Under the pieces are notes generated by a model that did no database searches, was not told the origin of the DNA, and saw only the letters and a list, made by a program, of their open reading frames with translations. A stretch of 64,000 nucleotides of DNA, from positions 1 through 64,000 of the forward strand of contig NZ_CADCVZ010000036.1 of assembly GCF_902806265.1 (NCBI RefSeq), written 5' to 3'. This document shows, piece after piece, positions 9,983-17,186 of the stretch. The position numbers and the translations under genes were made by a program. Every line of letters starts with the position of its first letter. Within the stretch, counting starts at the first letter, position 1. The DNA is from an uncultured Sphingomonas sp. (GTDB lineage: Bacteria > Pseudomonadota > Alphaproteobacteria > Sphingomonadales > Sphingomonadaceae).

Positions 9983-10615
9983 ATGGCCGACCTCATCTTC
10001 TACACGATCCCATGTCGCGCGGGCAGACGGTCCGCTGGATGCTGGAAGAGATCGGCCAGCCGTACGAGACGGAAATCCTGGATTACGGCACCAGCATGAA
10101 GGCCGAGCCCTATCTGGCGATCAATCCGATGGGCAAGGTTCCGGCGCTCCGGCACAACGGCAAGGTCGTCACGGAAGTCGCGGCCATCTGCCTTTATCTC
10201 GCGGACGCGTTCCCGGAAGCCGGCCTCGCCGCCCGACCCGCGGGACCGGGCCGACTATTACCGCTGGGTGTTCTTCACCGCCGGCCCGGTAGAGGCGGCC
10301 TTCACCACCAAGTCCATGGGAGTCGAGGTTCCGCCCGAGCGCCAGGCGATGGCCGGCTTCGGCAGCTACGAAACGGCGATCGACACGCTGGAGAAGGGCC
10401 TCACCGGCCGCCAGTTCATCGCCGGCGACCGCTTCACTGCCGCCGACCTGTTTGTGGGCGCGATGGTCAACTTCATGCTGACCTTCAACCTGCTGGAGCC
10501 GCGGCCGGTATTCACCGACTACGCCGCGCGCATGACCGATCGCGACGCCCACCGCCGCGCTCAGGAGATTGACGGCAAGCTGATCGCCGAAGCACAAGCG
10601 AAGCAATCAGGCTGA
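9983..10615 (+). pseudogene. Glutathione S-transferase family protein with two apparent frameshifts
   Basis: MADLIFYT / PMSRGQTVRWMLEEIGQPYETEILDYGTSMKAEPYLAINPMGKVPAL...LADAFPEAGLA / PDPRDRADYYRWVFFTAGPVEAAFTTK...AQAKQSG across two frames. Confidence 0.85.
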
Positions 10616-10629
10616 GGAGAAGCGGAGCG

Positions 10630-11496
10630 ATGGACGAGCAGCTCAAGCGCGAGGCCATCGCGCTCTACGACCGCTTTACCCACGAAGGCCTGGAGCGGCG
10701 CGACTTCATGGCCCGCATGGTGGTGATCGCCGGCAGCGCGGCGGCCGCCGAAGCGCTGATCGGGGCCATCGCCGCCAGCCCGGCCGCCGCCGCGGTGGTG
10801 CCCGCCGACGATCGCCGGCTGCGCACCGCGACCCTCACCCCCTATCCGCGCTATTCGGCCTACGCCGCGGTCCCGCGCGCCGTTCCCGGCCGCCTGCCCG
10901 CCGTAATGGTCATTCACGAGAACCGCGGGCTCAACGAGCATATCCGCGACGTGACCCGCCGAGTGGCGCTGGCGGGCTATTTCGCCCTAGCGCCCGACTT
11001 CCTGTCCCCCGCCGGCGGCACGCCCGCCAACGAGGACCAGGCTCGCGAGCTGATCGGCAAGCTGGACCTCGCTGCTGCCGTCGCTGCCGGCGCAGGCATG
11101 ATCGACAGCCTAAAGCGTCGCAGCAACAGCAACGGGCACGCTGGCGCGGTCGGCTTCTGCTGGGGCGGCGCCTTCGTCAATCGGCTGGCGCTCGCCGCCG
11201 GCAACCGCCTCGACGCGGGCGTGGTCTATTACGGCACCGCGCCCGACCCGGCCGAAGCGGCCAAGGTGCAGACGCCGCTGCTCATCCACCATGCCGGCCT
11301 CGACGAGCGGGTCGCCCAAACCCTCCTCCCCTGGGCTGCAGCGCTGCGAACGGCGAATAAGCCGGTGACGCTTTATACCTACAAAGGCGCCAATCACGCC
11401 TTCAACAATGACACTTCCGCCGAACGCTACAGCAAGCCAGCCGCCGACCTCGCCTGGCAGCGCACCCTCGCCTTCTTCCGCGAGCAGTTGCGGTGA
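10630..11496 (+). CDS. Dienelactone hydrolase family protein
   Basis: AVMVIHENRGLNEHIRDVTRRVALAGYFALAPDFL, VGFCWGG nucleophile elbow, YKGANHAFNND. Confidence 0.93.
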   Translation: MDEQLKREAIALYDRFTHEGLERRDFMARMVVIAGSAAAAEALIGAIAASPAAAAVVPADDRRLRTATLTPYPRYSAYAAVPRAVPGRLPAVMVIHENRGLNEHIRDVTRRVALAGYFALAPDFLSPAGGTPANEDQARELIGKLDLAAAVAAGAGMIDSLKRRSNSNGHAGAVGFCWGGAFVNRLALAAGNRLDAGVVYYGTAPDPAEAAKVQTPLLIHHAGLDERVAQTLLPWAAALRTANKPVTLYTYKGANHAFNNDTSAERYSKPAADLAWQRTLAFFREQLR

Positions 11497-11837
11497 GCGG
11501 GTCGTTGCGCAAGGCCCTCCAGCTCACCTCGCTGCTCGCCGCGTCGTTGGCCCTCGGCGGCTGCGTCGCCAGCCTCGCCGCCAGCGCTCTGGGCGCGGCG
11601 GCGCGCAGCGGGCAGAAGCCCTACCAGCATAGCGAAGCGCTCCAGCTTGCGGCGACCCAGGCCTGCCGCGCCCATGCCGCGCAGCACGGCGAGGTCCACA
11701 TCATCGACTGGGAGCAGCGCGGTTCCGGCAAGGTCGTGGTCTACGGCACCGCCACCAACGGAGCGAACCGCCGCTCGTTCGAATGCACCTACACCAACAA
11801 GGTGGTCGGCTTTCGCTTGCGCGCGATCGGGGGTTAG
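11493..11837 (+). CDS. Hypothetical lipoprotein
   Basis: GTG start overlapping the upstream stop; lipobox LALGGC; 114 aa. Confidence 0.6.
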   Translation: MSGSLRKALQLTSLLAASLALGGCVASLAASALGAAARSGQKPYQHSEALQLAATQACRAHAAQHGEVHIIDWEQRGSGKVVVYGTATNGANRRSFECTYTNKVVGFRLRAIGG

Positions 11838-11898
11838 TCCGCTTTCGACGCATCGCGGACACTAGCGGTTAGTCCGCTTTCGACCGTTGCGGACATTA
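11834..11898. repeat. Two tandem copies of a ~29-bp inverted-repeat element
   Basis: ttaGTCCGCtttcgacgcatcGCGGACact followed by ttaGTCCGCtttcgaccgttGCGGACatt; each copy has a GTCCGC/GCGGAC stem. Confidence 0.75.
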
Positions 11899-11940
11899 CG
11901 TTTGCCCTTAGACTGAGATAAGCCTGCTGAACGAGACGAG

Positions 11941-12408
11941 TTGCCGATCATGATTGCAGCGCGCGCATTCATCATTCTCTTTGGCTGTGTGTCCTGCGCG
12001 CCGACATCGTCTCTATATTCTCTCCCGCAGCCGCTTGATGCAATCCTCGACGCTCCTGATCCGCTTGCTGAAGGGCTTGTGAGCGTAACGGGCAAGATAT
12101 ACCCAGCGGCACGCAATTCGATCCTTCTGGGTAGGAAGAGCTATGTACTCGAAGGCGATGACGAAATCCCGCCGCCAACTGAGTGCATTCACCTGCTGGC
12201 ATCGCAAGATCAATATGAACGCCTCCGCGGTAATGCTGGAAACCTCGTCACGGTTTATGGAGAACTCCGACTCATTGACCAGTCCCCCGATCCGGTGCCA
12301 TCCTCATGCAAATCGCCGTCCAAGGCAGAAGAACTCACCCCTACTGCCAATACTCCCGCGCAGCGCTTCCCGTCATCGTGCTGCGAAACTGGTCGGTACC
12401 TAAGCTGA
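11941..12408 (+). CDS. Hypothetical secreted/lipoprotein-like protein
   Basis: TTG start or ATG at 11950; hydrophobic N-terminus with FGCVSCAPT; no recognised family. Confidence 0.45.
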   Translation: MPIMIAARAFIILFGCVSCAPTSSLYSLPQPLDAILDAPDPLAEGLVSVTGKIYPAARNSILLGRKSYVLEGDDEIPPPTECIHLLASQDQYERLRGNAGNLVTVYGELRLIDQSPDPVPSSCKSPSKAEELTPTANTPAQRFPSSCCETGRYLS

Positions 12409-12570
12409 TGTTGCTCAAATAAGCCGCCGATGACACATTTGGACGCAGTCAGGCGCGAGGGGTGGCGGGAGCATTGGTTGGGCAGCATCCAAGAGTTTGC
12501 GGACTTGAGAGCTTAGCGTGAGAGTTGGCTAAACCCGCAGAATACCAATCCGCACTTTTCGTTCGTCGAG

Positions 12571-12879
12571 TTGATGTGCACCTACTTCGATGGTTTAGGA
12601 TTCTCAGACGAAGGCTACTCTCGATTTCAGGCCGAAGGCCTTTTGAACGCCGAGGAAGCGGCTGTTGTCGCTCGGTTCCATGATTTAGCGGACGCCTACG
12701 TCAGTCCTACGGACGATTATGACCATGCCGCTATCCGGAGCGACCCCAAGTGGGGAGCGGTGGTTGAGTCCGCTTGCGCCGCTCAGAAAGCTCTATTGCT
12801 CCTCCTTTCTGATGAAAGAGAGCGGGATGCTTTGTTGATGCGTAGCGGCCACACATGGGAGGCGATGCGGCGTAACTAA
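12571..12879 (+). CDS. Hypothetical protein
   Basis: 102 aa ORF MMCTYFDGLGFSDEGYSRFQAEGLLNAEEAAVVARFHDLADAYVSP...; start uncertain, frame open further upstream. Confidence 0.45.
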   Translation: MMCTYFDGLGFSDEGYSRFQAEGLLNAEEAAVVARFHDLADAYVSPTDDYDHAAIRSDPKWGAVVESACAAQKALLLLLSDERERDALLMRSGHTWEAMRRN

Positions 12880-12908
12880 GTGTCCGCTTTCCCACCCTCA
12901 GCGAACCT

Positions 12909-13088
12909 TTACCGCAGCTTGGCGATCTTCAGCCCGTCCGCTTTTGCCCGTAGCTTGATCGACTCCTCGCTCCGCGTCAGCGCTTTGGCCAGTGCCTTCA
13001 GCGCCACGCCCTTGCCTGCCAGCGTGTGCAGCTTGGCGATCTCCTCGGGGGTCCATGGCTGCTTGTGCCGCTCAAAGCGCTCCGCCAT
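12909..13088 (-). CDS. Small SANT/Myb-like helix-turn-helix protein (59 aa)
   Basis: Read manually, below ORF-track length: MAERFERHKQPWTPEEIAKLHTLAGKGVALKALAKALTRSEESIKLRAKADGLKIAKLR*. Confidence 0.7.
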   Translation of the reverse strand: MAERFERHKQPWTPEEIAKLHTLAGKGVALKALAKALTRSEESIKLRAKADGLKIAKLR

Positions 13089-13139
13089 CCCCTTGTCTCC
13101 CTGCTTCCGCGTGGCGGCGACCGGCCGGCGCGCCGTGGC

Positions 13140-13655
13140 CTAAAGCTTGCGGATCGTCCCTTCGGACGTGGCCACGCGGATGCCGAACTTCTTCACCGTT
13201 GTCCGGCTGTGCGCGATCCGCCCTCCGGGCTGGGGCGTCAGCCATTGATCGACGTCCAGCCCGCCCTTGATCCTAAAGCGGAACTGGTACTTGCCGTCCA
13301 CCTCCCGCACCGTGACCGGCCCGGCGGCGTCCGACATGGTGCCGGCGAAGCGGCCGTCCGCGACCCGCTTGATCCGCCACCGCCGTTCCAAGGGCGGCTT
13401 GCCGTCCTCCTGAACGTGCTGAACGAGCGCGAGGGAGCCGTCGGGGAGAATCTGCCCGCGGCCCAGCGTGCGCGAGCGATAAGGCTTCTTGGCGACGACC
13501 TTGATGGTGCTCACCATCTCGGTGCGCCCTTCGAAGAAGCCGAGCGGCTCCGTCCCGCCGCCCTCGCGCGCCGATGCCGCCGGCGCGACGGCCGCCAGCA
13601 GTGCGGCGGAGGTCAGGAAAGCACGGCCGGTCAACGGCTTAGGAAGAGCGAGCAT
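13140..13655 (-). CDS. DUF3833-like protein
   Basis: MLALPKPLTGRAFLTSAALLAAVAPAASA signal peptide, then PLGFFEGRTEMVSTIKVVAKKPYRSRTLGRGQILPDGSLALVQHVQEDGKPPLERRWRI. Confidence 0.8.
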   Translation of the reverse strand: MLALPKPLTGRAFLTSAALLAAVAPAASAREGGGTEPLGFFEGRTEMVSTIKVVAKKPYRSRTLGRGQILPDGSLALVQHVQEDGKPPLERRWRIKRVADGRFAGTMSDAAGPVTVREVDGKYQFRFRIKGGLDVDQWLTPQPGGRIAHSRTTVKKFGIRVATSEGTIRKL

Positions 13656-13750
13656 GGGGTCATAACGCAGCAATGCGCAAAGCTTTCCGCGCGCCCGGAG
13701 CTCCGCTCGCGGCTGTCCCACGCCGGTCCACCGCCCCGTGCATGAAGAAA

Positions 13751-13776
13751 GGGCCCGGCGGTCGCCCGCCGAGCCC
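13751..13776 (-). terminator. Intrinsic terminator downstream of the BI-1 gene
   Basis: gggcccggcggtcgcccgccgagccc hairpin; the minus strand continues into TTTCTT. Confidence 0.65.
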
Positions 13777-13841
13777 TCTCGTACTTCGCGGTCGCCGATC
13801 GACAGCACGCATGAAGCGTGCCGCCGAGCGGCTCAGCTCCG

Positions 13842-14573
13842 TTACTCGCGGTTGCCCATGAAGTTCAGCAGGAAGGTGAACATGTTGATGAAGTCGAGAT
13901 AGAGGTTCAGCGCCCCCATGATCACGACCTTGCCCATCATGTCCGTGCCGGCCACGTAGGCGTACATGCTCTTGATCTTCTGCGTGTCGTAGGCGGTCAG
14001 GCCCGCGAACAGTAGCACGCCGATCGCGCTGATCGCCAGCTGCATCGCGGTGGACTGCAGGAAGATGTTGATGACCATCGCCACCAGCAGGCCGACCACG
14101 CCCATGATCAGGAAGGTGCCCATGCCGGACAGGTCCTTCTTGGTCGTGTAGCCCCACAGCGACAGGCCCAGGAAGGCGGCCGCCACCGCGAAGAAGGTCT
14201 GCGCGATGCTCGCCCCGGTGAACACCAGGAAGATCGACGACATCGACAGGCCCATTACGAAGGCGAAGGCCCAGAACAGCCCCTGCAGCGCCCCGGTCGA
14301 CAGCCGGTTCATGCCGAAGCTCATCACCATCACAAACGCCAAGGGTGCGAACATGATGACCCAGCGCAGCGGGGTCGACAGCACCTGCTCGGCCATGCCG
14401 CTCGACGCGAACAGCAGGGCGACGATGCCGGTCAGCAGCACGCCGGAGGCCATGTAGTTGTAAACGGACAGCATGTAGGACCGCAGGCCCGCGTCGCGGG
14501 CGGCGCGCGGAACACCGACCGACGGTGCGGCGGTCGGCGCAGCGGTCGTGCGCGGGTCAGACCAGTTCTGCAT
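13842..14573 (-). CDS. Bax inhibitor-1/YccA family membrane protein
   Basis: 243 aa, multiple TM helices, GVLLFAGLTAYDTQKIKSMY and ALNLYLDFINMFTFLLNFMGNRE. Confidence 0.95.
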   Translation of the reverse strand: MQNWSDPRTTAAPTAAPSVGVPRAARDAGLRSYMLSVYNYMASGVLLTGIVALLFASSGMAEQVLSTPLRWVIMFAPLAFVMVMSFGMNRLSTGALQGLFWAFAFVMGLSMSSIFLVFTGASIAQTFFAVAAAFLGLSLWGYTTKKDLSGMGTFLIMGVVGLLVAMVINIFLQSTAMQLAISAIGVLLFAGLTAYDTQKIKSMYAYVAGTDMMGKVVIMGALNLYLDFINMFTFLLNFMGNRE

Positions 14574-14640
14574 TTCTAACTCCTTGCCGACGAGCCAACG
14601 CGCCCGTCACAAAGACATATATCGTCGGGAGCCCGATTAG

Positions 14641-14682
14641 TTTCAAGTAAAACCGGACGCGAAACGACCTACTTTCAAGTAA
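14641..14682. promoter_or_regulatory. Repeated TTTCAAGTAA motif in the BI-1/DUF350 divergent region
   Basis: TTTCAAGTAA at 14641-14650 and 14673-14682 (32-bp spacing); the second copy is in the near-palindrome TACTTtcAAGTA. Confidence 0.5.
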
Positions 14683-14779
14683 GTAGATGCTCGGCGGCCG
14701 ACGGCTCGGCAGAAACCGTTTGCGCGGCCCGTTTGGCGCCTTTAACCAACAACGCTTCGAGGGGCCGGGGGGGCAGGTG

Positions 14780-15187
14780 ATGGTGGCGTATTTCACGGGG
14801 GCTTTGCCGCACTTTTTCGCCTATTTCGCGTCGGCCCTGGCGCTCGCGGCGGGATTTATGCTGCTGTACGTGTTCGTCACCCCGCACCGCGAGTTCGCGC
14901 TGATCCGCGAAGGCAACAGCGCCGCCGCCCTGCAGCTGACCGGCACCTTTCTCGGCTTCGCGATTCCTGTCGCGGTGGTGATCGGCCATTCGGTCAGCAT
15001 TCCGGACATGCTGCTGTGGGGCGCGGTCGCCGCGCTGGTGCAGCTGGCGGTGTTCGCCCTCATTGCCCGGCTGCTGTTCAAGGGCATTTCGGACCGGATC
15101 ACCCAGCGCTGCGCCGCGTCGGGTATCTTCGTCGGCGGCATGGGTCTGGGCGTGGGCGTGCTCCAGGCCGCCTGCATGGTCCCCTGA
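14780..15187 (+). CDS. DUF350 family membrane protein (YjfL-like)
   Basis: FFAYFASALALAAGFMLLYVFVTPHREFALIREGNSAAALQLTGTFLGFAIPVAVVIGHSVSIPDMLLWG...ASGIFVGGMGLGVGVLQAACM. Confidence 0.9.
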   Translation: MVAYFTGALPHFFAYFASALALAAGFMLLYVFVTPHREFALIREGNSAAALQLTGTFLGFAIPVAVVIGHSVSIPDMLLWGAVAALVQLAVFALIARLLFKGISDRITQRCAASGIFVGGMGLGVGVLQAACMVP

Positions 15188-15204
15188 GCGGAGCGTCCGG
15201 CCCC

Positions 15205-15594
15205 ATGCGCAAGCCTCTTCCGATCACGGGCGCGGTCGCCGCGGCGCTGCTCGCCCTGCCCGGCTGCTCCACCCGCAACGAGTGGGACGACGACTATGTC
15301 GCGACCGGCGACACCGCGGTGTGCGTCGACCGAGACGGCCGCCGCATCGACGACGATCATTGCGATCGCCGCCGCGGCGGAGCCAGCTTCTTCTTCCTGC
15401 GGACTGGCGCCCCAATCCCCTACTATGGCGACTCGGTCCGCAATCCCCGCTACGCCCGCTACGGCTCCTACAACGGGACTTGGGGCACCAGCTATGCCCG
15501 GGCGCCTCGCGCCACCCAGATGAGTCGTTCGGCCGCCGTGTCGCGCGGCGGGCTCGGCGCGACCGGGCGGGGCTTCGGCGGCCGCGGCGGCTGA
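15205..15594 (+). CDS. Lipoprotein, YgiB/YjfM (DUF1190)-like
   Basis: Lipobox LLALPGC; C-terminal TQMSRSAAVSRGGLGATGRGFGGRGG resembles the Gly/Arg tail of YgiB-type proteins; sits directly upstream of a YgiC/YjfC-like gene. Confidence 0.6.
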   Translation: MRKPLPITGAVAAALLALPGCSTRNEWDDDYVATGDTAVCVDRDGRRIDDDHCDRRRGGASFFFLRTGAPIPYYGDSVRNPRYARYGSYNGTWGTSYARAPRATQMSRSAAVSRGGLGATGRGFGGRGG

Positions 15595-16739
15595 TGCAGC
15601 GTCGGACGATCGCTCCGCGGCCCGGCTGGCAGCGGATCGTCGAAGAACAGGGCCTCATCTGGCACACCGGCGACGACGGTCAGCCCTATTGGGACGAGAG
15701 CGGCTGCTACGTCTTCACCCTGGCCGAGATCGAGCAGCTCGAGGCCGCGACCGAAGCGGTCTACGATCTGTTCCTCAAGGCCGGCGACCGCATCGTCAAG
15801 GACGCGGCCCTCCTGTCCTCCCTCGGCATCCCCGACTTCTGCCACGCCGCCATCCGCAGCGAATGGAAGGGCGACCGCCCAGCGCTCGACTATGGCCGCT
15901 TCGACTTCGGCTGGGACGGCACAGGTGAGCCCAAGCTGTTCGAGTTCAACTGCGACACCCCCACCGCCATGCTGGAGGCCGGCGCGATCCAGTGGGATTG
16001 GAAGGAGCAGTGCTTTCCGCAAGCCGACCAGTTCACCAGTCTCCACGACAAGCTGGTCGAACGCTGGCGCTTCATGGCGCCCGACTTGAGCGGGCGGATC
16101 TGGTTCGCCCATGCCGACGACGCCAGCGGCGAGGACACGCTCACCACCACCTACATGCGCGACCTCGCCGAGCAGGCCGGACTCGAGACGCGCGGCCTGC
16201 TGATCGACGAGATCGGCCTCGACGCCGCCGGCCGTATCGTCGACGGCCAGGACCATCTGATCACCGCCATCTTCAAGCTTTACCCGTGGGAATGGATCGT
16301 CGCCGAGGAGTTCGGCCCGGCGATCGTCCGCAACCTGCCGACCACCCTGTGGATCGAGCCCATCTGGAAGATGCTGTGGAGCAACAAGGCGGTGCTGGCG
16401 CTGCTCCACGACATGTTCCCGCGCCACCCGAACCTGCTCCCCGCCTCCCTGGAGCCGGGCAAGGTCGGCCCAAGCTACGTCGCCAAGCCGATCCTCGCCC
16501 GCGAAGGCGCCAACATCGAGCTGGTCCGCGACGGACAGGTGCTGGCCCAGTCGGAAGGCGGTTACCAGGCGGTGCCCCGCGTCTACCAGCAGCTCTATCC
16601 GCTGCGCGACTTCGGCCGCGGCTATCCCGTGCTCGGCTCGTGGGTCGTCGGCGGGGAAGCGGCGGGCCTCGGCATCCGCGAGGACGGGCTGATCACCGGC
16701 AACCGCGCCCGCTTCGTTCCGCACATCATCGAAGGCTGA
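15594..16739 (+). CDS. Glutathionylspermidine synthase family ATP-grasp protein (YjfC/YgiC-like)
   Basis: YGRFDFGWDGTGEPKLFEFNCDTPTAMLEAGAIQWDWKEQ, IFKLYPWEWIVAEEFG, TLWIEPIWKMLWSNKAVLALL; start overlaps the upstream stop. Confidence 0.92.
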   Translation: MQRRTIAPRPGWQRIVEEQGLIWHTGDDGQPYWDESGCYVFTLAEIEQLEAATEAVYDLFLKAGDRIVKDAALLSSLGIPDFCHAAIRSEWKGDRPALDYGRFDFGWDGTGEPKLFEFNCDTPTAMLEAGAIQWDWKEQCFPQADQFTSLHDKLVERWRFMAPDLSGRIWFAHADDASGEDTLTTTYMRDLAEQAGLETRGLLIDEIGLDAAGRIVDGQDHLITAIFKLYPWEWIVAEEFGPAIVRNLPTTLWIEPIWKMLWSNKAVLALLHDMFPRHPNLLPASLEPGKVGPSYVAKPILAREGANIELVRDGQVLAQSEGGYQAVPRVYQQLYPLRDFGRGYPVLGSWVVGGEAAGLGIREDGLITGNRARFVPHIIEG

Positions 16740-16742
16740 CCC

Positions 16743-17159
16743 ATGAAGAAGCTGCAGGCTGCCACCGACACGCTCAAGGAGCTGGCGCTGATCTACTTCG
16801 CCATCCTTCTTGCCGCGTCCGTCCTGTTCATGGTGCTGGAAGCGCGGACCTTCGCCGAAAGCTTCTACTGGGCCGCGACCACCGCCACCTCGACCGGCTA
16901 CGGCGACGTGACTCCCAAGACCGTGGCTGGCCAGCTCCTTGCCGCCGTGCTGATGCACATCTCAATCTTCGGCATCGCGCCGCTGATCATCGTCCGGCTG
17001 ATCGACCGGCTGAACGAGAACCGCGACGCCTTCACCCACGAGGAACAGGTCCACATCCTGGAGGGCATCGCCCGCATCGAGCAGCGGCTACAGCGGCTGG
17101 AGGACGGCAGCGAGCGTGGGCCCGAGGCCCCGCCCGCTTATGCCAGGATCGATCCCTGA
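16743..17159 (+). CDS. Two-TM potassium channel family protein
   Basis: TATSTGYGDVTPKT selectivity filter between two hydrophobic helices; C-terminal helical tail. Confidence 0.9.
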   Translation: MKKLQAATDTLKELALIYFAILLAASVLFMVLEARTFAESFYWAATTATSTGYGDVTPKTVAGQLLAAVLMHISIFGIAPLIIVRLIDRLNENRDAFTHEEQVHILEGIARIEQRLQRLEDGSERGPEAPPAYARIDP

Positions 17160-17186
17160 GGTCCGCGACCTCCGAGGCCCGGTCCC

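Noticed and set aside
15492-16958. 488-aa minus-strand ORF
   Set aside because: Antisense shadow of the ATP-grasp gene; composition typical of reverse-frame translation.
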